A stretch of 64,000 bases of DNA from Christensenella sp. UBA4263 (GTDB lineage Bacteria; Bacillota; Clostridia; Christensenellales; Aristaeellaceae): positions 1-64,000 of the forward strand of contig DGWH01000165.1 in the NCBI GenBank assembly GCA_002395225.1, in the 5' to 3' direction. Positions 45,011 to 54,162 of the stretch are shown here, piece by piece (position 1 is the stretch's first letter; each line of letters opens with the position of its first letter). The notes under the pieces are model-generated. The model saw only the letters and a program-made list of their open reading frames with translations. It made no database searches and was not told where the DNA came from. Position numbers and translations under genes: made by a program.

Positions 45011-45054
45011 CCTTTTCCCCTCTTCCTGAGGTGTTCTGCATGATCCGTTCCGCC

Positions 45055-46431
45055 TTAGATCGCCTTCTCCTTTGGAGACGGGTCTGTTTTCAGCTGCTCC
45101 GTCCGAACTGACAGGTGTTCCCTCAGGGAAGATTCCGCATCCAGTCCGCCGGCTTCTGCCATGAGACACAAAGACTCAAGGCAGCGTGCAAGGTTCTTTT
45201 CCGTCAGCGGCGTATCTGCAGAAAGAACGCTGAAAATCTGTTTTCTGGCTGCATCTGTATCCAGTTTTTGTCCCATGCTCTGGCTTTCCCGCTTCAGCAT
45301 TTTCTGCGTTTTAAGAAGCGTCGGCAGCAATTCCGGCAGTTCTTTTATCCGTTCATAGGCGCTTTGTTCCCCGTGCTCCTGTTTCTTAACCGACTCCCAG
45401 ACATCCGTCACTGCTTCCGGCGTGTTAGCCTGGGCTGCACCGAATACATGCTCATGTCTTCGGATCATCTTTCCGGTGATGGCACTGGTCACATCCCGAT
45501 CCGTAAATTCGCGGTGATCTGCTCCAATCTGCGCATTCAACACGACCTGAAGAAGCACATCCCCCAGTTCATCCGCAATCTTCTCCGGATTCTCCGTTCC
45601 CATGGCGTCCGCCGCCTCACACGCTTCCTCAATCATGTATCTGCGAAGCGTTCTGTATGTCTGTGCCCGGTCCCAGGGGCATCCATCCGGCGAGCGAAGC
45701 ATGGCAATGATTTTGACAAGGTCCTCATAACTCGCCCGTGACCGGTTCAGCACATCCACCTCCGGAACAAATACCGCCGTCCGGTGATCATACCGAGGCT
45801 GTCTGTCAAGTTCAAACAGAGAGATCCGTCTCCCCTCCGGCGATTCTGCCCCGGCGTTTTCAAAGAAAACCACTTCCGTGTCATCCTCATACAGATCCGA
45901 CAGCCACAGTTTTACATCCGACGCCAGGATCTGATCATTGATTTCACAGATCACCTGCGGTTCCATCTGAACGCGCCGGCTGCCAAGCGTCATGGCATAA
46001 TACACATGCACGTTGTCCTGTTCTGTCCGTCCTTGTGCCGTGACTGCCGCCAGGACATTTTCAGAGAGCGAAACCCCGCCCAGCACACGGACCTGAATCG
46101 TGTCAGGCACTGACCGGATCAGTTTTTTGACGGTTGCATCACTGACGGGATCCGAAACGGCATAGCAAAGATCCCCCTGCAGGGCCTGCCTGATCAGGTA
46201 CTCTGCAGCCGCATCGCACAGTTCATCAAAGTCCTCATACTCATCGTACAGCGAATCCAGCGTTTCAAAGGAAATGCCGTCAAATACCGGCAGCTGCAAG
46301 GCACCATGCTGCTTTGTCCTCAGAATCACGCGGCCGGCTTTCCGGATAATTTCACAGGCGCCCAGCGTCATCAGAGAACCATCGTCCGGACCGAGGGACA
46401 CAACAACAATCTCATTTTTCCTGTTCTGCAT
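45055..46431 (-). CDS. mazG: YabN-like tetrapyrrole-methylase-domain/MazG pyrophosphohydrolase
   Basis: This is a 458-residue fusion. The N-terminal half (about 1-220) resembles the tetrapyrrole methylase fold (VVSLGPDDGSLMTLGACEII). The C-terminal half is MazG: SPDGCPWDRAQTYRTLRRYM followed by EEACEAADAMG and EKIADELGDVLLQ, the EExxE...ExxD magnesium site. It hydrolyses NTPs to NMP and pyrophosphate, cleaning up aberrant nucleotides. I start at the ATG at 46431, overlapping the GT2 gene by 20 bases; an upstream in-frame start at 46515 adds an atypical leader. Confidence 0.92.
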   Translation of the reverse strand: MQNRKNEIVVVSLGPDDGSLMTLGACEIIRKAGRVILRTKQHGALQLPVFDGISFETLDSLYDEYEDFDELCDAAAEYLIRQALQGDLCYAVSDPVSDATVKKLIRSVPDTIQVRVLGGVSLSENVLAAVTAQGRTEQDNVHVYYAMTLGSRRVQMEPQVICEINDQILASDVKLWLSDLYEDDTEVVFFENAGAESPEGRRISLFELDRQPRYDHRTAVFVPEVDVLNRSRASYEDLVKIIAMLRSPDGCPWDRAQTYRTLRRYMIEEACEAADAMGTENPEKIADELGDVLLQVVLNAQIGADHREFTDRDVTSAITGKMIRRHEHVFGAAQANTPEAVTDVWESVKKQEHGEQSAYERIKELPELLPTLLKTQKMLKRESQSMGQKLDTDAARKQIFSVLSADTPLTEKNLARCLESLCLMAEAGGLDAESSLREHLSVRTEQLKTDPSPKEKAI

Positions 46432-47383
46432 CGTTTGTATCCAGTATCTGTTCGATAATAAAACGCGGGCGGCGTTTGGTTTCATTATAGATCTTCCCGA
46501 TGTACTCGCCCACAATCCCCAGCCCGAGCAGCTGAATACCGCCCAGCATCCAGATGGAGGCCATCAGGCTCGACCAGCCGGAAGTCGACTTCCCGGCAGC
46601 CTTGGTCACGATGGCATAAACAAGCATGATCAGACTGCAGAGAAAGATAAACACACCCGCAAAAAAGACAAGACGAATGGGTTTTACGGAAAAGGACGTA
46701 ATGCCGTCTGCCGCAAATGCGATCATTTTTTTCAGCGGATACTTGCTCTCCCCCGCAAACCGTTCTGCGCGGGCATAGGTAACCGTTGTCGACGGGTAGC
46801 CAATCTGCGGGACAATTCCGCGCAGGAACAGGTTCACCTCCGAGAACTGCATGAGTCCCTCCAGCGCGCGTCTGCTCATCAGGCGGTAATCCGCATGATT
46901 AAAGACGATGTCCACCCCCAGCGCCTGCATGATTTTATAGAACCCTTCCGCCGTAAAACGCTTGAAAAAGGTATCAGTTTCCCTCTTGCTCCGCACTCCG
47001 TATACAACGTCGTACCCGTTATGGTATTCATCGATCATTGCATCCACTGCATTAATATCATCCTGCAGATCCGCATCCATGGAAATTACCATGTCCGCCC
47101 GGGTCACGGCCGTGCTGAGCCCCGCCAGCAGTGCATTCTGATGTCCCCGGTTTCTGGAAAGATTGATCCCTGAAAAAATTTCCGGAGCTTCTTTATGATA
47201 CTGCTCAATCAGCGGCCAGGTCCGGTCCTTTGATCCGTCATTGACGAAGAGAATCCGAGAATCCCTGTCGATTTTCCCCTGCTTTATCAGCGCCTCCAGC
47301 TTTTCTCTGAGACGCCTGCTGGTTTCAGGCAAAACCGCTTCCTCTTTATAGCACGGTACCACAATATACAGTCTGTTGTTCAT
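46412..47383 (-). CDS. GT2 polyprenyl-phosphate glycosyltransferase (GtrB/DPM1-like)
   Basis: This is a 323-residue protein with an N-terminal GT2 domain (YIVVPCYKEEAVLPE; FVNDGSKDRTW; metal-binding MDADLQDD near 101-108; SEVNLFLRGIVPQIG) and two C-terminal membrane helices (about 232-295). Enzymes of this layout transfer a sugar from a nucleotide to undecaprenyl phosphate on the inner face, creating donors for GT-C enzymes. That makes it a plausible supplier for the many GT-C proteins here. It overlaps mazG and lies 23 bases after the coiled-coil gene. Confidence 0.9.
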   Translation of the reverse strand: MNNRLYIVVPCYKEEAVLPETSRRLREKLEALIKQGKIDRDSRILFVNDGSKDRTWPLIEQYHKEAPEIFSGINLSRNRGHQNALLAGLSTAVTRADMVISMDADLQDDINAVDAMIDEYHNGYDVVYGVRSKRETDTFFKRFTAEGFYKIMQALGVDIVFNHADYRLMSRRALEGLMQFSEVNLFLRGIVPQIGYPSTTVTYARAERFAGESKYPLKKMIAFAADGITSFSVKPIRLVFFAGVFIFLCSLIMLVYAIVTKAAGKSTSGWSSLMASIWMLGGIQLLGLGIVGEYIGKIYNETKRRPRFIIEQILDTNDAEQEK

Positions 47384-47406
47384 TGTTTGCCTCTCTGATT
47401 TGCCGA

Positions 47407-48252
47407 TTACATCGGACCATTATACCCGTTCATCTGTCCTGCATTCGGATTCAGCAGAGCATCCCGGACCTGCGCCAGATCATTTGCCGCTTTTGAAAGT
47501 GCAGCCGTCGCCCCGCTCAGAATTTTGTCGGACTGCATACAGGCCTGCGCATAGATCCGGTCCGATTCTTTTTGTGCCGTATCCCGGATCTCCATGGCAT
47601 ATGCATTGGCGCGCCGGACAATTTCATTCTCGTTAACCAAATCGCTCTGTCTTCTCTGCGCATCCTGCATAATCTGTTCCGCCCGGGTCTGCGCATCCGC
47701 GATGAGGTTATTGGCATCCTGATTCGCCAGTGCCCGAAGCTCCCGGTCATACTTGTCTGCCTCTGTCCGCTTCTCAGTGCCGTAACGATCCGCACTTTCC
47801 TTTGCATCCAGATAGTACTTATTTGCCGATTCCTTGCTCTGCGCCGCTGCCGTATGGGCATCATCCAGGATCTGATCCTGCTGGGCAATGATCTGTTTTG
47901 CTTCCTTAACCGTCCGCGGGAATCCCAGGCGCAGCTGTCCAAGCAGATCATTGATCTCGCCTGCATCCACAATCACCAGTGACTTTGAGAGCGGAATTCT
48001 CTTTCCTCCCTGGATGATTTCATCTATTTTTTCGATTACCTGAAAGATCTGATCCAGGCTTTCAAACACAACCGGATCTTTGCTCTCCTCCTGCGTCTGC
48101 ACCGGCTGCTGCTCGTCTTTTGCGCGCATATAGGAAGGTTCCCTCATTTTCGCCGCGCCGGACTCCTTGACAGGTTGTCCGCCTGATGCGTTTCCCGCGT
48201 TCTGCTGAGCTCTTCTTGTCAGGCGCTCCGTCTGCTGGTTTCTTTCGTCCAT
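47407..48252 (-). CDS. Coiled-coil cytoplasmic protein of unknown function
   Basis: This 281-residue protein has a polar, low-complexity N-terminus (about 1-60), then a long coiled coil (about 75-255) rich in Ala, Glu, Lys and Gln, for example ANKYYLDAKESADRYGTEKR. It ends in a short Gly/Asn tail. It resembles ATP-synthase-stalk or DivIVA-like coiled coils only by composition. The ATG at 48252 follows GGGAGG; a GTG at 48267 overlaps the coaD stop. It sits between coaD and a GT2 gene, where Clostridia often encode such a protein. No function is assigned. Confidence 0.8.
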   Translation of the reverse strand: MDERNQQTERLTRRAQQNAGNASGGQPVKESGAAKMREPSYMRAKDEQQPVQTQEESKDPVVFESLDQIFQVIEKIDEIIQGGKRIPLSKSLVIVDAGEINDLLGQLRLGFPRTVKEAKQIIAQQDQILDDAHTAAAQSKESANKYYLDAKESADRYGTEKRTEADKYDRELRALANQDANNLIADAQTRAEQIMQDAQRRQSDLVNENEIVRRANAYAMEIRDTAQKESDRIYAQACMQSDKILSGATAALSKAANDLAQVRDALLNPNAGQMNGYNGPM

Positions 48253-48263
48253 CTTTTCCTCCC

Positions 48264-48749
48264 TCACCGGGATCCTTCTCGGACCGCTTTTAGTATTTCA
48301 TCTGCCATATCCGGTGGTACCAGTGTCTTTATATCTCCATTAAAAGAGATGATCTGCCTCACCATACTCGATGAGATATACGCATAACGCTCATCTGCCG
48401 CAATCATCAGGGTTTCGACGCCGCCAAGCATGCGGTTCACCTGCGCCATTGAAAACTCCGAATCAAAATCACCCAGCGGCCGCAGTCCGCGTATGACCGC
48501 ATCCACCTGATGTTCCCTGGCGCAGTCAACCAGAAGGCCCGAATGAAAGGTCACCCGGATATTGTCGAGTTCCCTGCAGGCCCTCCGGATCAGATCCACC
48601 CGCTGCTCCACCGGAATAAAGGCGTGTTTTTCCGGATTGATCATCACGGCAACGATCAGTTCATCACAAATTTTGCTGGCACGCCGGATCAGGTCCATAT
48701 GACCCAGCGTTACCGGATCAAAACTTCCTGCATAAAGCAGTTTTCTCAT
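48264..48749 (-). CDS. coaD: Phosphopantetheine adenylyltransferase
   Basis: CoaD makes dephospho-CoA from 4'-phosphopantetheine and ATP. The 161-residue protein carries AGSFDPVTLGHMDLI (7-21; the T/H-x-G-H motif), VIRGLRPLGDFDSEF and ISSSMVRQI. The ATG overlaps the rsmD stop (ATGA), so the two are coupled, as is common. Confidence 0.97.
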   Translation of the reverse strand: MRKLLYAGSFDPVTLGHMDLIRRASKICDELIVAVMINPEKHAFIPVEQRVDLIRRACRELDNIRVTFHSGLLVDCAREHQVDAVIRGLRPLGDFDSEFSMAQVNRMLGGVETLMIAADERYAYISSSMVRQIISFNGDIKTLVPPDMADEILKAVREGSR

Positions 48750-49312
48750 TTTTCTTCCTCATTTCCGGTATACCGGACAAACGATATTTCGGTATCTCCG
48801 TATTTTCTGACCTGTTCCACCTCAAAAAGCCCTTCGGTCTGCGGCGGAAATCCCTTTCGGTGTTCAACCAGAATCAGTGCGCCGTGCGTTAGCAGCCCAC
48901 GCTGCGCCAGTTCACGGCACATTTCCCCGGTTTCCGTCATCCGATAAGGCGGGTCCAGAAAAACCAGACTGAATTTGTCGCCCTCTGCCGCAATTTCCGC
49001 CAGCGCCTGCCGATAATCCCGCTGAATCAGCCGGCATCTGTCTGCACACTGAACGGAACGGATGTTTTTCCGGATCGCCTCGCAGGCCGCACGGTCTGAA
49101 TCGACCAGTACTGCAAAGGCAGCACCGCGGCTGATGCTCTCCAGTGCCAGCGCACCGGTTCCCGCAAACAGATCGAGAACGCTCGCCCCATTCACCTGAA
49201 ACTGAAGGATATTAAACAAAGACTCTCTCACGTAATCCTGTGTCGGTCTTGTCTTCTGGCCGGCAGGCGCCACCAGCGTCCTCCCGCGGGCATCCCCTGA
49301 AATAATCCGCAT
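48746..49312 (-). CDS. rsmD: 16S rRNA (guanine966-N2)-methyltransferase RsmD
   Basis: This is a 188-residue SAM methyltransferase for G966 of 16S rRNA. MRIISGDARGR opens it, then RPTQDYVRESLFNIL, SAM loop VLDLFAGTGALALES and the catalytic FLDPPY. It is the first gene of the run rsmD-coaD-coiled coil-GT2-mazG-hup-GT-C-glf. Confidence 0.96.
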   Translation of the reverse strand: MRIISGDARGRTLVAPAGQKTRPTQDYVRESLFNILQFQVNGASVLDLFAGTGALALESISRGAAFAVLVDSDRAACEAIRKNIRSVQCADRCRLIQRDYRQALAEIAAEGDKFSLVFLDPPYRMTETGEMCRELAQRGLLTHGALILVEHRKGFPPQTEGLFEVEQVRKYGDTEISFVRYTGNEEEK

Positions 49313-49383
49313 GCTTTTCCACTGCTTTCCTCATGATAGCCTGCCATTGTCCGGCTCGTGCCATTTCGACAGGAACAGCTGCC

Positions 49384-50235
49384 TCAGATCAGACGGTTCT
49401 TATCCTGTTTCTGATCATTTCTCTGTCCGTAATGAACCTCTGCGCCGTTCCTGGTCAGTTCCTCTGCCAGGCTCTTCTTCTGCGCCTTTTTCACAGCTAC
49501 CTTTTTGGCTCTTCTCTGCTTTCTGGCCAGAACCGCCTGACGTCTCGGCCCGCAGAGGTACCCCAGCACATACCCTGCCGGATAGATGAGAAAAAAGCAG
49601 GGAAGGACACGGTCGATCAGAAGTCCCTGATGAATGGGATCCGGAAAGATATTGACAAAGATCATTCCAAACACCCGCGCAACCAGCCGCACCCAGTCGA
49701 CCATGGTCATCGGAACGCTCTGGGCATAAGCCCCCAGCGGAAGCATGACATCCGACCGTCCGGCGTAACTGGTGGTCAGCCAGGAAGGAAGATCCTGGAG
49801 AACATAGGTATATGGTTTAGCATTCAGCGCCACAAACAGCGCCAAAAGGAACGGAACCGCAAATGCCGCAGCCGCGGCCACGGCGGCACGAACCAGGCTG
49901 TAACATGCCGCATCTTCGGATGCCATGACATGTCCGCCTTCCTTTTCCGTTTTCTCAACCCGGCGGCTCATCTCCGTGTCCTTTACCCCTGAGCTCATTC
50001 CTTCGTTGACAAAAAAGAGGGTCAGACCGGAAATAATCAGGGCGCTGAGAATCACCACCAGAACCGGCATTTCAATTGCCTGAAGGCCCGAGAACATGAG
50101 ACCGATCAGTGTTGCTGCAAACAGCAGGATCAGCAGTTTCCCGATTCTCTGCCCGAGAAGAGGCTGCCAGTGAACCGCCCGTCTCGGCGGCAATACTTTT
50201 AATGGTTTTTTATTTTTCCGTTTATCCTTATCCAT
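49384..50235 (-). CDS. Membrane protein of unknown function
   Basis: This is a 283-residue protein with basic N- and C-terminal tails and about five membrane segments: two near 32-75, one near 115-135, and two in 180-230. The long C-terminal tail is rich in Lys and Arg (RRQAVLARKQRRAKKVAVKK), suggesting RNA or acidic-lipid contact on the cytoplasmic side. I know no family. It lies 15 bases after alr. Confidence 0.75.
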   Translation of the reverse strand: MDKDKRKNKKPLKVLPPRRAVHWQPLLGQRIGKLLILLFAATLIGLMFSGLQAIEMPVLVVILSALIISGLTLFFVNEGMSSGVKDTEMSRRVEKTEKEGGHVMASEDAACYSLVRAAVAAAAAFAVPFLLALFVALNAKPYTYVLQDLPSWLTTSYAGRSDVMLPLGAYAQSVPMTMVDWVRLVARVFGMIFVNIFPDPIHQGLLIDRVLPCFFLIYPAGYVLGYLCGPRRQAVLARKQRRAKKVAVKKAQKKSLAEELTRNGAEVHYGQRNDQKQDKNRLI

Positions 50236-50250
50236 TGATCGCAGCCTCTT

Positions 50251-51357
50251 TTAATTCTTATAAATTCGGGGAACCCGTGCAGAGGGTGAACAGATCACCT
50301 CATAGGAAATGGTTCCCAGAAGGGAGGCAATTTCCTCCGCAGAGATGCACTCCTCCCCCTGCGTTCCCATCAGAACAACTTCATCGCCGACCTCGGCCTC
50401 CGGAATCTCCGTCACGTCCACCATCACCTGATCCATGCAGACCCGTCCGAGAATCGGAGCCCGTTTTCCCCGTACCAGCACACTGCCGACGCAGGAAAGA
50501 AGGCGATTGTATCCATCCGCGTACCCCACCGGAACCGTCATGACACGGGTTGGTTTCGGCGCGGTAAAAAGGCCGCCATAGCTGACTTTTTCCCCGGCCT
50601 GAATCGTCTTCACATGCACGGCCCGGGTCACCCACTTCATGGCCGGTTTCAGCCCCTGCACACCCGGAACCGGCGGATACCCGTAAAGGGCAATCCCCCC
50701 GCGGACCATGTCCATGTGCACCTCCGGATAGCGGAAAATGGATGCGGTATTCGCCCCGTGATGAATCAACGGCGCCGGGTGGACATGGTCAACGGCCTCA
50801 CACATCGCCTTAAAGCGGGCAATCTGAGCCATTGTTCCTTCGCTGTCCGGTTCATCCGCCGTTGCCATATGCGTAAAGCAGCCGGTCAGACAGATTCCCG
50901 GCAGCCGGTCGATTTCTCTGGTCAGCTCTACTGCCTCCTCGGCCGAGCGGACGCCAATGCGGCACATTCCCGTATCCATTCCGAGATGGACCTGCACGTC
51001 TTTTCCCGTCCGCATTCCCGCGTCTGCCAGGGCATGCACCATACGCGCATCAAAGACAACCTGGGTCAGTTCTGCCCGGGCAATCGCCTCACCGGCCTCC
51101 GGCTCCGCACCGCCAAGGACAAGAATCGGGGCCTGTATCCCCGCATGGCGCAGTTCGATTCCTTCCTCGGGAATGGCTACGGCCAGCCAGTCCGCTCCTG
51201 CCTCAAGTGCCGCTTTTGCCACGGGCACCGCTCCGTGCCCATAGGCATTCGCCTTGACCACTGCCAGAAAATGCGGAATCCTGGCAGCTTGTTTCATGAC
51301 CCGGACGTTATTCCGTATGGCTTCCAGATCAATCTCACAGTAATTCGTCCGATACAC
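50251..51357 (-). CDS. alr: Alanine racemase
   Basis: This PLP enzyme makes D-alanine for peptidoglycan. The 368-residue protein has the PLP lysine in AVVKANAYGHG (Lys35), the catalytic tyrosine in EKVSYGGLF, and LGRVCMDQVMVDVT. Translation most likely starts at the GTG at 51357 behind AAGAAGG; a TTG at 51390 is in frame upstream. A TATAAT box (51400-51395, minus strand) without a clear -35 lies just upstream. Confidence 0.95.
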   Translation of the reverse strand: MYRTNYCEIDLEAIRNNVRVMKQAARIPHFLAVVKANAYGHGAVPVAKAALEAGADWLAVAIPEEGIELRHAGIQAPILVLGGAEPEAGEAIARAELTQVVFDARMVHALADAGMRTGKDVQVHLGMDTGMCRIGVRSAEEAVELTREIDRLPGICLTGCFTHMATADEPDSEGTMAQIARFKAMCEAVDHVHPAPLIHHGANTASIFRYPEVHMDMVRGGIALYGYPPVPGVQGLKPAMKWVTRAVHVKTIQAGEKVSYGGLFTAPKPTRVMTVPVGYADGYNRLLSCVGSVLVRGKRAPILGRVCMDQVMVDVTEIPEAEVGDEVVLMGTQGEECISAEEIASLLGTISYEVICSPSARVPRIYKN

Positions 51358-51481
51358 GCTGTCGCCTTCTTTTACATTAAATATTTCCAAGCGTATTATA
51401 GCGCTAAAAAGGCCAAAATTAAAGAGAATCAGACAAATTTGTCAGGGTTTGACAGGTCCACCCTCCGCTGCCACAACGGAA

Positions 51482-51505
51482 AGCGGATGGCCTCGGCCAT
51501 CCGCT
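51482..51505 (-). terminator. Hairpin at the end of the zinc-ribbon gene
   Basis: AGCGGATGGCC (51482-51492) pairs with GGCCATCCGCT (51495-51505), a perfect eleven-base-pair stem starting at the stop codon. Only TTTCC follows on the minus strand, so it is a partial terminator. Confidence 0.55.
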
Positions 51506-51921
51506 CATGCTTTCCTGTCAAATTTTTCACCGCATCCCCTGCAGGTAATGGTGATATGTCCGACTCCCCTGGGGACCCGCAGTTTCTTGTGGCATTTCGG
51601 GCAGGTATAGTAATGGTATTTTCGCATGTTTTTCATCCGGTTCCACCATTCGGAAATGCCGCGGCGCACCCCTGCTGTTTTCTGCAGGAAGATCTGGTTC
51701 TCTCTGGCCCGTTTCGGCCGGTCCTTGCTCAGCATTCTGACAAAGCACAGAACCAGCAGTACATCCGCGATGACGGTGCAAACCGTCCTGGCCCCCGTGA
51801 TGGCACCGATAAATGTGACAATCAGTGCGGAAATGACCATGGTAAAGCCCAGCTGGTCCGTTCCGTACCGTCCTGACATGAAATGGGCAATTCCCGCACG
51901 CAATTTATCCAAAAACTTCAT
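51505..51921 (-). CDS. Small membrane protein with C-terminal zinc ribbon
   Basis: This is a 138-residue protein with two membrane helices (about 20-65) and a C-terminal zinc ribbon CPKCHKKLRVPRG...CRGCG (about 108-133). The ATG at 51921 is behind GGAGGA. Similar small proteins are common and uncharacterised in Clostridia. It is the last gene of the operon from the promoter at 56122. Confidence 0.8.
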   Translation of the reverse strand: MKFLDKLRAGIAHFMSGRYGTDQLGFTMVISALIVTFIGAITGARTVCTVIADVLLVLCFVRMLSKDRPKRARENQIFLQKTAGVRRGISEWWNRMKNMRKYHYYTCPKCHKKLRVPRGVGHITITCRGCGEKFDRKA

Positions 51922-52013
51922 TCTGAAGTCCTCCTTCTGTTCAAATCCCGTCTGCCGCCGGAAAGGCTTCCCTGCCTGCTGAGCATATAGCAGAAAAGAC
52001 GCCCTGTCAACGT

Positions 52014-52811
52014 TTATTTGGCCGCGGTCAGTCCCGGAAGCTCCCGCAGAAACCGCTCCCCAAAGCCCTGCAGCTCCCTCTCTGCCCGGTTCCACTGGTC
52101 CGGATTCCGGATTTCATTCGGATCATGTGCATCGAGACCGATCAGCACCGGCACCCCTGCCTCCCGGACAATCTCAAAAAAGGACTCATCCGGATAACTG
52201 ATCCGGTGTGTGCTGGGGTACAGATAACGGTCATGCACATTGTATTCCATGGGAATGCCCAGTTCAAGGCAGCAGGCACACAGGTCCCGGGCGGCCGCCT
52301 CCGCATCTGCATCAAACCCCCGCCATCTTCTCATAAACAGGTCCGGATGGGCCAGATACGTAAACAGTCCTGTCCGCAGTCCGGCAACGGTCATCTCGAC
52401 ATAGCGCCGCAGTTCCCGCGGGTTCGAGACCGATCCAAAGTACATGCCGGTCTCATCCGATGTATCGTAATGATTCCCGAGGATGAGATAGTCAAGCTTC
52501 TTCTCTTCCTTAATCTCCCGCAGCCAGTCCATATACGCCGGGAAATATTCACACTCAAACCCGGTCAGGATTTCTATGCGTCCCTGATACCTGTCCCGCA
52601 GTGCCCGGACAGAGGACAGATACTCATCCATTTTTGTCACATCCATCCGTACCCCCGGATGCCGGTAGCTGCTTTTGTACGGCCAGGGCACATGATCTGA
52701 AAAGCCCAGAACATCAAAGCCCTGTTCCACCGCCGCCGTCACATAGTCCTCATCCCTGCCGCTGGCGTGCCCGCAGCGTACCGTATGCGTATGATAATTG
52801 CTTTTCATCAT
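52014..52811 (-). CDS. PHP-domain histidinol-phosphatase-like protein
   Basis: This is a 265-residue PHP metal-dependent phosphatase: NYHTHTVRCGHA at the N-terminus, FSDHVPWP, FECEYFPAY, LGNHYDT, LAHPDLF and GLDAHDPNE give the metal-binding His, Asp and Glu residues. It best matches HisK/HisJ-type histidinol phosphatase, but no other histidine gene is nearby, so another phosphoester is possible. The start is one of two adjacent ATGs (52811 or 52808). It follows the kinase-fold gene by 16 bases. Confidence 0.85.
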   Translation of the reverse strand: MMKSNYHTHTVRCGHASGRDEDYVTAAVEQGFDVLGFSDHVPWPYKSSYRHPGVRMDVTKMDEYLSSVRALRDRYQGRIEILTGFECEYFPAYMDWLREIKEEKKLDYLILGNHYDTSDETGMYFGSVSNPRELRRYVEMTVAGLRTGLFTYLAHPDLFMRRWRGFDADAEAAARDLCACCLELGIPMEYNVHDRYLYPSTHRISYPDESFFEIVREAGVPVLIGLDAHDPNEIRNPDQWNRAERELQGFGERFLRELPGLTAAK

Positions 52812-52827
52812 TTTCTGCTTTCTGTCG

Positions 52828-53661
52828 TTACTCAAGACCAATGCGCGTACAGGGGACCCGTCCGTAAATCAGGTCCGTAATCCGGTGACGTCCATGTCCA
52901 ATGATCACCGTCGTCCCGTTCAGGGCCGGCCCCAGTGCAAATTCAAGCTTTGCATGTGCGCCGTTCGCCCCTGCTCTGGATGCCCCCACACAGTGTGACT
53001 GGAGGTCCATCACTTTGCGTTTCAGATCCTCCACATTGCCGGCCAGAACATCCCGGACCAGCGTTTCCGGATGACCGGGCTCCCGGTAGATTCCCTCTGT
53101 CGATGTCAGAATCAGCAGGATCCGGGCACGGATCAGTCCGGCGATCACCGCCGCCGTTTCATCGTTGTCCACACATTCATGAACTTCCCGTCCCTCACGG
53201 CGCAGTTCGGATAGTTCCCATTTCCGGTTTTCCTCATCTGAGACCGGGTCATTATAGTTCACGATGGGAATGGCTCCCTGATCCCTTGCCCGCAGAAAAA
53301 AGCGGCGGATATGCTCCCGTTTCTCGGCATCATTAAAATGCTGATGTTCAACGAGCACCTGACGCACCGAGTATTCCTGCGGAATAAAATGACGGTACTG
53401 TTCCATCAGAATGGACTGTCCCTGGGCGGAATAATCCGTCTTGTTGTCCACGCTGTCCCCGGACAATTCATGTCCTGTCCGCCGGATATAATCAAGCCGG
53501 CCGATTTCCGCTGCCCCGCTGGTCACCCAGATCATCCCCGGTTTCAGTTCTCTGCCCAGCCGGGAAAAGATGTTGTAATCAATATCCGCATCCTCCCGGC
53601 GAATCAGTGCCATGGAACCAATTTTCCCAACCAGTTCAAAATCGTACTGCATATTTCCCAT
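52828..53661 (-). CDS. Amino-acid-kinase-fold protein, ProB-like
   Basis: This is a 277-residue protein of the amino acid kinase superfamily. WVTSGAAEIGRLDYI corresponds to the VSSGA loop of glutamate 5-kinase, PIVNYNDPVSDEE and CVDNDETAAVIA to the substrate and Asp-Asn sites, LTSTEGIYREPGHPETLV to the phosphate loop and GANGAHAKLEFAL to the GTGGM region. The PUA domain of typical ProB is missing, and no proA is nearby. The true substrate is uncertain. Confidence 0.75.
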   Translation of the reverse strand: MGNMQYDFELVGKIGSMALIRREDADIDYNIFSRLGRELKPGMIWVTSGAAEIGRLDYIRRTGHELSGDSVDNKTDYSAQGQSILMEQYRHFIPQEYSVRQVLVEHQHFNDAEKREHIRRFFLRARDQGAIPIVNYNDPVSDEENRKWELSELRREGREVHECVDNDETAAVIAGLIRARILLILTSTEGIYREPGHPETLVRDVLAGNVEDLKRKVMDLQSHCVGASRAGANGAHAKLEFALGPALNGTTVIIGHGRHRITDLIYGRVPCTRIGLE

Positions 53662-53685
53662 TGATTTGTAACTCCATTGCCTCAG

Positions 53686-54162
53686 CTATTTATGGTATCT
53701 CTCCCCGGCTGCAATCTTGCAGCTCCGGTAAATCTGCTCAAGCAGCATGATTCTAGCCATCTGATGGGGAAAAGTCAACGGAGAAAACGACAGCTGCCCG
53801 TTGGCCCGCCCGACAACTGCCGGATCCAGTCCCAGTGAGCCGCCGATCACGAACACCACATGTTTTCCCGTATCGTAGTTGCCCTGAAGAAAGCGCGACA
53901 GCTGAACGGAATCCATCTCCCTGCCCTCAATCATCAGCGCGATCACAAAATCCTCCGGCCGTATCTTTTTCAGAATGGCCGCTCCCTCCGCTGCGCGGAT
54001 CTTCTGCTCCTCCGCTGGCGTCGGCTTGTCCGGTTCAGGCATGTCCGGAAGTTCCACAATTTCCAGTTTTCCATATCTTGAAAGACGCTTGGCGTATTCC
54101 GCCGCCGCTTCCCGCCAGTACCGTTCTTTCAGCTTTCCCACGCAGACAATTGTCACATTCAT
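53686..54162 (-). CDS. rlmH: 23S rRNA (pseudouridine1915-N3)-methyltransferase RlmH
   Basis: RlmH is a SPOUT methyltransferase acting on helix 69 of 23S rRNA. The 158-residue protein opens MNVTIVCVGKLKERYW and carries FVIGGSLGL and the C-terminal FSPLTFPHQMARIMLLEQIY. The ATG overlaps the preceding stop (ATGA) and has GGAGG upstream. An in-frame upstream start at 54330 falls inside the preceding gene. Confidence 0.97.
   Translation of the reverse strand: MNVTIVCVGKLKERYWREAAAEYAKRLSRYGKLEIVELPDMPEPDKPTPAEEQKIRAAEGAAILKKIRPEDFVIALMIEGREMDSVQLSRFLQGNYDTGKHVVFVIGGSLGLDPAVVGRANGQLSFSPLTFPHQMARIMLLEQIYRSCKIAAGERYHK

Noticed and set aside
50614..51876. 420-codon plus-strand open frame
   Set aside because: Antisense to alr and the zinc-ribbon gene, with many Arg, His and Pro, typical of GC-skewed shadows.
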